Assembly (NCBI GenBank): GCA_033558025.1 | Contig: JAUCEF010000009.1 | Coordinates: 806,001-870,000, forward strand | DNA length: 64,000 bases | Direction: 5' to 3' | Source of the DNA: Phytophthora sp. 'mugwort' | Lineage: Eukaryota; Oomycota; Peronosporomycetes; Peronosporales; Peronosporaceae | Translations under genes and position numbers: made by a program | In this document: positions 10,899 to 21,914 of the stretch, piece by piece | How the letters are laid out: each line of letters starts with the position of its first letter | How positions within the stretch are numbered: the first letter of the stretch is position 1 | The notes under the pieces: model-generated | Told to the model about the DNA's origin: nothing | The model's database searches: none | What the model saw: only the letters and a program-made list of their open reading frames with translations

Positions 10899-11470
10899 CC
10901 GTAAAACTTATGTGCAAGCAGACATTGGCCCTTTACGGACACCTTCAATGTGGCCAATCAGCGACCGGAATATTGAGGACACAATTCGGTAATTTAACCA
11001 AACTGCTTGAACGAGCTCTCAGTCAGTCAAGAAGCCGTCAACACAAAGCATAAAGCCCAAGACCAACTCACCAGGCCGATCTTATCTGACAGAGCAAGGA
11101 CGAAGGAAGCCAACAGATATACACATGCAGCATTATAGCTGAAGCTGGAGATTGTCGAGTGTCATTTTGAGTGCAACAAAATATGTTGCATTAAGAAATC
11201 GGTGGCCAAATGCATTGGCACGCTGAGCTCAAAATCGAGAGACTCGAAGCGCAAACTCATCTATTCATGGATAACAAACAGCGAGCGGCTGACCCTGTTC
11301 CCGTAGTCTGGGTGGGGCTCGAGCCCAAGGCCCTCATTAAGCCAACCGGTTAAACATGTCGAGCTGCCAGTACTTTAAGATGCGGTCAATAAAGTGATAT
11401 TTACGACTACCAGAAAACGTTATAGAAGAGCCTTCAGGAACACGCCGTGTCCGTTTGCACATTTTTACGG
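10899..11470 (-). mobile_element. MITE of Tc1/mariner type, copy 1 (572 bp)
   Basis: The left end CCGTAAAACTTATGTGCAA and the right end TTGCACATTTTTACGG are imperfect inverted repeats, flanked by TA on both sides (10897-10898 and 11471-11472), the target duplication of Tc1/mariner elements. A longer related copy in the opposite orientation lies at 23983-24566. The interior has no coding frame. It contains GGGCTCGAGCC at about 11320, in the place where copy 2 has GGGTTCGAGCC, which resembles a tRNA T-arm or Pol III B box. Confidence 0.85.
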
Positions 11471-11784
11471 TACTGTATCTGAAAAAGCGCCATCTCCGCT
11501 TTTTAAAGCCGATTTACAGCCCTGTCCGCTAATTGAGAACGCAACTAGGAGCTCTTGATTGATGCATATGAAATTACCGAAGGACAAGTTTTCTGCCGCA
11601 TTTAATCTATGTATCTGTAAGAGAGCAAATCTCTCTTTTGCTTGTATGGCGAGTGCTTGGAAACCTATAAATGCGATAAGACCAACCTAAAATTCGATTG
11701 TTAGAGGCTATGTGTTATTGCGTGTCCGAATCAATATTATGTAATTTGTGAATAAATATAGTCCAATCTGATTTGCCAGGCAGC
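11471..11784. other. Intergenic stretch without recognisable features
   Basis: AT-rich DNA between the MITE and the tRNA-like sequence. No coding frame, repeat or RNA gene is apparent. Confidence 0.5.
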
Positions 11785-11855
11785 GCTGCCATAGCTCAGT
11801 GGTAAAGTCCTCGGCTCATAACGAGAGGACGGTGGTTCGATTCCGCCTAGCAGCA
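11785..11855 (+). tRNA. tRNA-Met (CAT)-like sequence, probably a pseudo-tRNA
   Basis: The acceptor arms GCTGCCA and TAGCAGC pair apart from one C-A mismatch, and A at 11855 is the discriminator base. The T-arm is good: GGTGG, loop TTCGATT, CCGCC. The anticodon CAT is at 11817-11819 inside CTCATAA. Two faults are visible. The anticodon stem lacks one base on its 3' side (TAACGAG where TAACCGAG is expected), and the D-stem pairs badly (GCTC against AAGT). There is no clear T-run terminator. An intact elongator tRNA-Met would read very similarly, so this is a decayed or poorly folding copy. Confidence 0.6.
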
Positions 11856-14202
11856 TTAACTCAGCTCATCACTAGTGTACTGACTCTAAGTAAGATCACT
11901 CGGTGGCCGTCTCAGAACTGCGAAAGCGACCGACGGCTGCCACTGGGTGAACTGATTGACAGCCAGTATGCTCAGTACCATGAATCGGGCTCCCTTCTGA
12001 TAATGGTTTGAGGTTGTGGAATTTCGAAAAACCTGACATCACAGCGGACCCAGGCATACAGATGGGTATCGTATCACTGTAGATAGAAACAAACAACAAG
12101 AAAGTAACAGCAAACAAAGCCATCTTAAACTGGAAATGTGATTCAAAAGCGTATCATTTGTTCTATCTAAATAATAGCTTCCCCATCACATTGTGGGAGT
12201 GCGGCTGTCGCCGAATCTGCTTTTGCCTTCTTGATCTTGGACACCTTCTCGATCTTGGGTACCTTCGTTTTAGTGACTGGATGATTTGACGGGAAATGTG
12301 TCATGATCGAATACATTTTGAGGGGTTTTACTGGTTGGCAGAGCTGATAGACTTTCTGCCAATAGCTTACCATTTTCTTTTTCATTTTCTAATTGACTAA
12401 AATACGAGTGGCACGAAACTGGCACGGTACCTTACTGGTATTTTTGAAAGGTTCTTAATTAACGTAAGCAACTGCCGGAAAACGCGCCAAGTAACAATCC
12501 GTTTTGAAAGGTATAATATTAAATTATCGTAGTTCAACTTTTTTTTTGAAAAATGAGACGGCGTCAAAATGCTAAGTGCGAACCGCGATTTGCCACATCA
12601 TGGAAGTGGGTCTGGCAGTTGGAGACGGATGACGATGGTTGAAGGTTGCGGATGACGTCAGACGTCAGCAGGGTTGCGTGATCAGTGACACGATGCCAGA
12701 TTAAAACCAGGGCCAGGTATTATTTGGATAGGCAGCAGAGGCAGAGGCCTCTAGGCCGGCGACTCAAGTGTTCAAGGGCCCTGTGAGAGTGAATAGGATA
12801 ATCTCGCTAGCATCGCGTGCTTCGAAGCCATCCTCTTGACAAAAGCTGCGGACGCGCGCATTTAATATGCATCTTCAGGCTACGGCGCCACTCATGCGTC
12901 GGACAAAGCAGCTGGCAAGCGACAAGCTACTTCAACTAGGGCCCAAAAACGCAAGATAGCCGAAACAGTGATCGCGTTCGAGTGCAATCGTGCCCGGCCC
13001 CGGGGTTTATATTTCAGCCAAGAAGCGCACGGAAGAATATCTAGCTGTAACAGCTCATATGGGGTGTCGACAAGCCATTCTTCATCAGGTTGTCCTTGGT
13101 ATTCCATTCTCGCATGGTGGAACTATGGCTTATCGACGCGTCTGAAGGGTGGTGTTAGTGTAGATACTGGAGGAAATGTGGTTGCTGCATCATTTATACT
13201 ACTATCGAATCGTCTCGCAGCGCGTTAACGCTCAGGGAAAGCGCGTCCTCGCGAACAAAAACATTCTTCGCGAGGGAGGATCGAAGCTAGTACGACCTCT
13301 GCTGGCAGACCAATGCTTAACAGACAGGCGCTTACGTTGAAGTAGACGTTTGCTAGCTTCTCTTGCATAATACAGCACTCATACTGCATCTTGGTTCGTT
13401 ACTGGCCTATACCCATATATTGGTACCGTTTATCACAACGTATATGTTATGACGACGCGTAGATCGAATCACACATCGACATCAAATGTTTAGGTGGTTG
13501 TATGTACGAACGATGGACTGCATGATGCCGAGAGCTCACACTACGGTGAGGTGTTGAGCACCTTGGGGGAGGTTTCACATCCAAAACTGTACCGACCATG
13601 GACCTGAAGTTGCGATTCATCGAGCGTTGATGTTTATTCTCTTGTGACACTACGGCTTCATCGTAAAGTGACGCTCTCGTAAGGATTTCGCTTGTTAGTC
13701 GTCTTCCACTCGCTTGGCGGGTATAATGATAGGGGCTCAAGGAACGGTCGTCATCCATCCACACTGCGACAGTTCCAGTAAATTTGCTCACGACCGGGAA
13801 GACGAAGTTCAGTGGAACTTGGAAGCTGAAAGCATTGAAGGTGAACGTGATCACATTAAAACAAATCCAGGATAACGAAACGAAAAAATACACGAAACGA
13901 AAACGTCCAGGATAACGAAGCATAAAATACACGAAACAAAAGCGTCACAAACTCCGTCTGAGGTGCTGTTGCGAGAGTTGAATCGCCGCCATTCTTTAGT
14001 GTGTTGTCTCTCACGCCGGGTGTGGAAATCTCTCCAAGTGATTCGCACCGGGTGTGGAAAATTGCCATCGGATAAGTTGTGTATAAGGCAAATGCTCGCT
14101 TTCCTTACTTTCGATTTATCCTGTAAATTTTCCAACTGCTACTTATATTCCTTATCATAGTTCCAATTAGCAAACCAAAAAGTGCGCCAAAGCTTGTCAA
14201 CC
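11856..14202. other. Long intergenic region without a supported gene
   Basis: The open frames here are short and show no recognisable domain. A 75-codon frame at 12123-11896 (minus) begins with a hydrophobic stretch like a signal peptide but has no further support. DNA around 12880-13110 reads briefly like protein but has no recognisable motif. The last 340 bp hold a two-copy tandem repeat and should contain the KNTC1-like promoter. Confidence 0.5.
13867..13945. repeat. Two-copy tandem repeat, unit about 40 bp
   Basis: The units at 13867-13906 and 13907-13945 both begin CCAGGATAACGAA/G and end with an ACGAAAC(G/A)AAA(A/G)CGT core. They lie about 260 bp upstream of the KNTC1-like start codon. 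A second short motif, CCGGGTGTGGAAA, also occurs twice shortly after, at about 14013 and 14047. Confidence 0.75.
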
Positions 14203-17200
14203 ATGGCGGTAAGCACCTTAATCCGCATGCTTCTAGTTCTCCGCGCGCACTACTGACAACTCGCTCCACCCACCAGGATGCAGACGAAGATCGAGACGAG
14301 AATATCTCAAATAAAGTAGTGCAGCAATTAACGGCGTCGCTGCTGTGTGAGCTGCCGTCAAAGACCACGCACAATCCCACTCAAGTCGCGCTTAAGCCCT
14401 CAATGTCGGGCCAAAACGCACCGTGGATCGCGATCCACGATGCTCAAACTGCAGTCATAACGAACGACAGGACACGTGTGGAGCTAGTAGACGTTTCAAA
14501 TGCGGGAGACTCGAGAAACGAGGTCAAAGGGGCCATCTTGACACAGGAGAAGGTGGTGGCGATGGCCTTCAGCGCCTGTGGAGAGTTTCTCGCGGTCGCA
14601 GACGCCACAGGGACATTGAATCTATACAAGAGCAACGGGACACTATTGTTCGGTCACCGTATGGTGCGCCCAGGGGGCTCGGACAGCGTTGCTTCTATCA
14701 GATTTGCAACGTCGAACGGAGGGACGAGCTCGAGTGACTCGCAGGATTTAGTAGTAGCGACGAAACTGGGGCTGTTGCTGCGGCTAGGCGACCTGAGACT
14801 CACGGAGTTTGAGCAGCTGCTGCTCGAGAGACCCAAGGACGGTCTGAGTGTCATTCTGAGGAATATTCGCTTTGGACGGACGAATATTGGACGGTTAAGG
14901 GAGGACACGCAGTCGTGTATGTTGGTAAGGAGTGCACATGAAGTAACATTTGTGTATGTGAAGTGACGGAATGGTATGCTGTGTGTTTTATTCCTCTTGT
15001 TTATTCGTGGTTTTAGGTACATCGCTTTCAGTCGGACGAGGTGATGATTATAGGAAATCATGAAGTGTTTGCAAGTGTGTGGCAGACATCGTGGCAGAAT
15101 CGGGAGAAACAGAGTGGGATTGAGGTACGTGTAATTGGAAATTTATTGTATGTGCGAGGTTTTAAACTTGTTATTTGTGGCTTAGAGAGTGTCGGGGAAC
15201 GACTCGAAATCAGCTTCTATCGACGCGATAGACTTTGATGCGGACAAGAACTCGCTCGTGATTCTTTGTGAAGGAAAACTCTCTTGGTATGGAGACGAGG
15301 ATTAGTTTGTTTGTGTGTTTGGGATGGAACTTTTACTAAGGATTTGTGTACAGGTGGAACTGGCGCGATATGACCGAGATATTTGAAGCAGACATTTCCA
15401 GAATACTTGGATTTGCAGTGATTGGAGATCGTATTGATGAAGGCACCGAACAGGAATCCACTTCGTTACTTGCTGTTGCCAGAACGTCTGAAAATTTTAT
15501 ACCATGTTTCGAACTGATTCAAATTGCGCACCCTGATCAAGACGAACGTAGCTCAAGTTGCGTGATTTTTAGAATGGAGGCGACGGAATATTTGGAAACC
15601 CACGCAGTCTGTACCGATGTGGCATTTTTTGCGCGTATGAGTGATACAAGTCATCGTCAAGCGCTCGTAGCGTGCCGATCGGATCGTGGAGTTTCTGTGT
15701 TACTGCTGACAGGAGCTGCCGATGGTTTAACAAGTGAAGGTGAACAAAGTTTTGCGAATGAAGATGGAGAACTGGCTGACGACGAAGATGCTGTCACTAT
15801 TGCTGAGTCTCTAGTGGATACACCAATCTCGACTCTCATGCAGAAACAAACTCTGAAGAAGTTTCAAGCCAAACTTGATGCCTGTACGAACCGTATTGGA
15901 GAAAGTGAAGATGAATCGCGCGTCGTTTTAAAGCATTTGCTTCGTGTAGCTGCGGGTATTCGAGAATATACGAGCTCGTCACCAACGTCGTCGTTACGTC
16001 TGGCAAGTTTATTGCGATGGTGTGACGAAATCAGCGAATTGTCGTACAAATGGACAACGTTTCAGCTCCTGCGTAGTTCATCGGCAGAAGCGAGTGAAGA
16101 TATGCTTCGTGAAAGGTGGCAGCAGTTCCGAGCGATGTCTGTGGCCGAAATGCTGGAAAAATACATCGCGTTGGGCTCAATGAGGGCTGTTAGAATACTA
16201 TGGGGACGCCATTTAGATGACACTGCCGCTCGTAATATTGGCAAGCTATTGCACAACCTCCCTGCGTCACTACCAGTATCCGCCTATGCAAGCTGGCTCC
16301 AGAATGAAGTGATACCTACTCTTATCCATCATTTTAACCATGCCCCATCCTCTAAACCAGACGCTGCGAATGAGATCTGTACTAGAGAAATACTCATAGA
16401 AGTAGCCCTTTGGCTTCTCGAGAGAGGTGAAGCTTCAGCAGCGAAAGGTGATTTGGACACCGCTATCCGTATTTGTAATTTACTCAAAAATAGGGACGAT
16501 GAAGTGTCCATAGGTGGAGATAAATTGTCCTTCTACGAGTTTAAGCTGCAAGCTTCGACCCACACCTCCATGTCCTCGGCAAATGGACAACAAGAACCGG
16601 ACGCGTTTGAACGTCTTGAACGATTAAGTGAAAAACTGCGGCATGTTAAGTGTCTGGCGGTGAAGCATCATTTCGTCATTTCGCTATCTGTATTTGAGGA
16701 CGAAACTCCAGCAACAATTGCTATGAGTATGCTTGACCGTGTGCTTGAACCTGAATTACTGAAGAAAGAAATTGAAGACCATGTGAGGAAATATCTACGT
16801 TTCTGTGACGTTGAGCTGGATCCGGTACTTTATGACTATGTCACGGAACTAGCAGAATCGATTCAGTGCTCGGAATCAACTGAAGAAAGTCGAGCATTAG
16901 TGCTCTTGGATGAGATTTCTGATGTCAATATTCGGGTCGATGCTACTTTAGCCTTGTTAAGAGCTGCACTCCCGCCGTATTCGCAAGCATTGAAGAAATA
17001 CGCTGCAGAATGCACTCGACAGAAGACGGAGCGTCTTGAAGAGATTGAAGAGCATGTGCGTTTGATGGAGATTCAAGATATGCTGACAAAGTATGGCATT
17101 AAACAGTTTAATTTAGCTGATGCAAAGAACGCGTCACGATTGGTCTCGCACATTTTAAACCAAGTGGGAGCGCTCACAGCATTGACGGATGCGATGCTTT

Positions 17201-20200
17201 TGGTTGATGCCTACAGCGACCTCCGTTGTGATCGTGCTGTAGTTCAATTTACAGAAAATTTGCTGTCGGGTTCAGATACAGCGATGACGACTAACGAGCT
17301 ACAGAATCAAGTGGCAATCAAGGTGAACAAGGCAATGGAAGCTCTTGCTGAGGTGAAGAAGCGGATGGAGCCGAAATCACACGTTAATTTGTACGTGTGT
17401 CTCATGGAAGAGATTACTGAATTTGGCGTGATCTTGCTGGAATTGGAGGCAGAAGAGCGGGATAACGCACAAGATAAAGAGAAGACGTCTCCGAATGGAC
17501 TTAAAGTGCAGTCGTTTATCCTATGTATGCTGAAAGCACTAGTTGCAGCGTATTTGCCTGAGTTAAAAGAAATGTTGGAAATAGCTGGTGCTACTCTCGA
17601 TAGCTCGGTTACCGTCTACATTGAGAACCCGCACTATTTGTTGTGTGATAAACTTTTGACGGATCTCCAAACAATTATCCAGATTGAGGCCAACTACGGA
17701 CTTCTTCTTTCCGTCTCAATTCTACGTGATCCTGAAAAATGCGAAGCGAAGTTGAAACAGTTGATACAACCGGAAATTCTGTTTACTGAGGACGCTGACA
17801 GTACCAATGTATCAGCTGGCCCAGTTGCCTGTATTGCTGGAAAAGGTAAAGGAAAAAAACGTGTGATAGTAACAGACGAGTCCTTCGTTCGCGGAAAGCG
17901 ACAACGTATAAATCAGAGCACCGAATCGCTGTCTAGTGACCGACAAGGAGTGCAGAAAGACGACAAGAGGACGCGACTTCTTTTTGATTTAAACCGGTTT
18001 GCATCAGCTCTGGGTATGGACTCGAAAGCGTGTCAAGCTCTTATCGCACAAAGTGCTGCTAAGAATGGGGCCGTCTTACAAGCTGTTCGTTTCTCTCGCG
18101 AATTGTTCTCTAGAAGAACGAATATAAGCGCTGATAACTCGCACATAACGTCGAGTATCTCAGGTCAAGTTGATGTCCAAGACAAGTTTTGTCCCGCCGA
18201 AGCACTCAAGAAAATTGCGATCTCACTGTCAATTTATACTTCAAGACACGTGAAAGAAATTTATGATGTTCCGTTTACCCGAACTCAGCAGCTTTTGCCA
18301 GCTCAAGTGGCTCGTGTTCAAGCACCGACCTACACGGTAGAATTATTGAGGTATACGCTTTGTGTATGTGAGAAAGAATCGTTTGATGAGACTTTGATTC
18401 TTCTCAAAAACACAATGCTCGTCAACGAGATACTCCAGTTCACCCACCACAATATATTGGCCGAATCACACTGGACGCTATACCCACGATGGTATCGAGG
18501 CGATGCTTGTGCATTGGCCAGTTATGAGGCAATGAAGCTTGTGACCAGATTTGCGATTGCTGAACACCAAAATCTCCGACGAGAAGTCGAAGTCAGAGAT
18601 ACGATCGCATCCAAACGGTATATTTCGTTCCTCGTGGATCAACGGGCAGACTTGCTCAGTCTCCAGGCGTTGATGTCTATGCAAGAGCTACCGGAAGATG
18701 CCGCAAGTGTTGTTAACACACAAATGGGGAAGCTTTTATCTACCGTCTTCCAGTCACAAGAAATTGACAATTACTTGGCTCTGGGGTACGTTATTGTTTA
18801 TTGTTTATCTATAGTATTGCTGCTTTAATCTTGTTCATCTCTAATGTTGTTGGCTTTTTCTGACATTTCTAAACGTTTTTCATCGTCTTTTTTGTCCAGA
18901 TTAATGTTGTCAATGAAACAAGAAGACGCGTTTCATGCGTTTCGAAGGCAAATTTCTCGTGAAAATGTGGTAAGAGATTATAATCGCTTCCAACAATTAG
19001 CGTTTATTGGTGCAGATGCTGCCCGAGCCTGGCAACAAATCGCCTTTTTGCATCAATGTGTTGAACTGGAAGGGAATGCGCGATGGTGGCATTACCTTAA
19101 TTTGCTTGGTATTGAGTGCGATCACAAGGCTTTCCAAAGCGAGCGTCGTGACTTGCCATATATTCGCCGTCTCGTGCCACAATTAATCACTCGGAGCAAC
19201 TATGATTTCTATACAGTTCTGGAATTCACGCGCCACTATCAGATTGAAGACAGCTTCCCGTCAACCGTTTATACCGAGGCTCTGTTACTGGACGCGTCAG
19301 CTACCACAAACCTCGAGTACCAAGACAAGATCGTTGGCGTCATTGAGGAAATTCACGAGCAGCATTTGGTGAAATTATTGCTGAAAAGCATTCCGAAGAT
19401 CTCGGGCCAGGACTATGATCGGCTTTTATTTATTTTTCGACTATTGCTGGAGAACACGACGTATCGTGAACGAGAAGAAGTGAAGCGACGAGTGGAAGTC
19501 TTACGAAATTTGACAGTTTTTGATGCATTTCAAGCAAAAGATGGACAGTGCTCCAATCTGACCAAGATAAACGAGAAGAAGGTTTCATTCCATGAGCTGA
19601 TCGCAGAGCCTCGAGAAGTGTTATCTCGGTTAGTGACGAAAGAAAACTTTAACGTTTTGATTGCGCTCGCAGATCCTCTGCTACTGGAGCCAGATGAACT
19701 ACAAATGCTGTTGTTGAAGAATATAATCACTACAAACCTCAAGCAAGTGGAAGGAGACGAACGTACTTGCCTGGCTCGATTCAACGCATTTGAAGACATT
19801 TTAACATGTTTGAGCGATACGGAGAGTCGTGTGACTGCTGCGGAATGGCTGGCTGAGAACTTCCCATTGGGCGAAGAGAAGCTGAAGGCACTTGAATTTG
19901 CTCTGAAGGCTGCTGTTTCAGGTCGAAATGGAGTTAAAGACGCCTCCAATACCTCTTTTACTGGCCATGAAGCACTGACAAGACTGGAAACGAAGATACT
20001 GCGAGTCAAAGTGGAGGTGCTTCTTCGAAATGCTACTTGGCAGACATGCAGTTTGACTGAGGTTATGAATGACAAGAAACAAACGAATCAGTTGTTAGCA
20101 CTGGTGTCGGAGCCCAGGAAGCTTTATCTGGAGTTGTATAGACGATATGCTCTGTTGTTTTACAACCACAGCAGTAATATGCTCCATACTGTAGCAAGTA

Positions 20201-21844
20201 GTATTGGAGATTTACTTGAATTGCCACAAGCGAAGATTCAGCTTGATCTGGTTCGCGAGTGGCTTGTCCAAGATGCTCTTCAGGTTGGAAAAGACAATTC
20301 AAGCCAAGAAATTAAAGAGGATCCGTTTGAGCTCCTCGAGTTCGAGAAATTGCGTCAAACAGATGAGGATTTTGGGAAAAGGATTTTATATGTCGTGACT
20401 TGTAGTATCAAGAGCGGTGATTCATTTAGCGAGCAAGTTTTGAGCTACCTTGTCGAGTTTGCCAAAGATTCTCGGCCTCGCGCTGGCGTGACGTATCGAG
20501 CCAAAATGAGGGCGTTACGTGTGATTTTACGGCTGGGTCAACTGTTCTACGCTGCAGTCGAACGATTCGTTACTACCAAGTACGGCATTGACAACTCCGA
20601 GCCGTTTTTTAAAGAGTTACTGGAGTATACGAAGCACTGCAGTCATATGATGATGTTTGAAGAGCATCGAGTGCCATACGACATGAGTTTTGTGATGAAG
20701 AGCGATAAAGAAGTCCTCACGCGAAGTTTTCTTCGACGATTTCCTATAAGTCAAGCCTGGGTATTGCGATGTGCCAGTCAGCTTATGCTTGATTTCGGAG
20801 TCGAAGCGTCCGATCTGTGGGAGCATATTTTGACCAACATGTTGCAACGGGGCATGGTACGATCGCTAGCTGCTATGATGGGTTCGTTAAGCAGGAAATC
20901 GTTCGTGCGATCACTAAAATGTGGTCGAAAAGTGTGGGAAAACGTGTTGACTTTACCGCTGATTCAACTAAAGGAGAAACACGACAAGTTGGCGATGGAT
21001 ACGAATATCTTAGAAGCTTGTGGTTCATGTGCTTTAAACACAAAGAACGATAGTGGGTCCTTGTGCTTTGCTGGGATTCCCCTTTCAAACGTACGTTCCG
21101 TCATGAAGAAGATGGTGGCCCTGCTTCAAAATTGTCCTTTTCTCGACCAAATGGACGTTCCCGCGTTCGTGATTCATCTGCGGGATCTCACTGCGATGGC
21201 CGAGGAAGAGCCGAACGGAGCGGAACTTGTCAAGCAATTGGAGTTGTACGGCTTTGCTGTGAAGTGCGCGATGGTTATTCCGAAACCGGTTACTCGCTTT
21301 GAGGCTTTGGTGAGGATTATTCAAGCTGGAGCATACAGCTCGGTGCTGCATGAGTTACTGGACACGTCGTGCTTTTTCGATGGGGAACAAGGTGAGCGCG
21401 TTATGACTGAAGAGAATGGCGAGTTTGCAGACAATTGTCGCTTGATCCAAGCGAGCTTTTCAGAAGCAGCAAAGCGACAGGACTACGTGTGTATCCTGGA
21501 CTCTCCGTTTGAACCAGGTTTCGTCGAATATCTCGCCGCTACTGCTGATATTGACTACCTTTTGTCTTTGTTGTAAGTTGTTTGCCGATATTTGGTTAAG
21601 ATGTGTAAATTAACTTGTGGTAATTACTGTGCTGCACAGATTGGAAGACAAGCGAATGGAGGTAGCTTTAAACGCAGTGGAGCTATACTACGAGTATCAT
21701 CCCACAGTAGCTCCATCACCTGACGCTACCACACCAGACGAGAACGTAATGGCAGAGAATTCAAGCAACAAACGTTGGAAGCTACTGGACGCGTATTTAG
21801 CGGCTTCAAAGTCGATATACCTGGAACGCTTTCGAAAGTCATGA
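14203..21844 (+). CDS. KNTC1/Rod-like kinetochore protein, seven exons
   Basis: My exon model is 14203-14208, 14277-14924, 15017-15124, 15186-15286, 15354-18785, 18900-21572 and 21640-21844. All junctions are GT...AG and in frame, giving 2,390 residues; human KNTC1 has 2,209. The first exon encodes only Met-Ala. The N-terminal 370 or so residues look like a beta-propeller (for example FSACGEFLAVADATGTLNLY). A long helical solenoid follows. The Rod C-terminal-type region shows VLEPELLKKEIEDHVRKYL at about residues 755-773 and LMEIQDMLTKYGI at about 855-867, matching KNTC1 in order and style. Rod with ZW10 and Zwilch forms the RZZ complex of the outer kinetochore, which recruits dynein and supports the spindle checkpoint. 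A Nup133/155-type nucleoporin has a similar outline but fits these motifs less well. Confidence 0.72.
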
Positions 21845-21914
21845 CAATTTCACGATAAAAGTTCAACTTTAATCCACGAACAAGATTATCTATACCCCGT
21901 CTACGTAAACTTTA

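Noticed and set aside
11896..12123. 75-codon minus-strand frame with a signal-peptide-like start
   Set aside because: No RXLR, cysteine pattern or other support; chance frames of this size are common here.
12167..12385. Lys-rich 72-codon minus-strand frame
   Set aside because: Low complexity, no domain, no splice context that extends it.
12890..13230. Coding-like DNA on both strands
   Set aside because: Neither strand gives a recognisable motif or a frame longer than 86 codons.
14203..21844. Nup133/Nup155-type nucleoporin as the identity of the large gene
   Set aside because: The outline is similar, but the order and wording of the C-terminal motifs fit KNTC1/Rod better.
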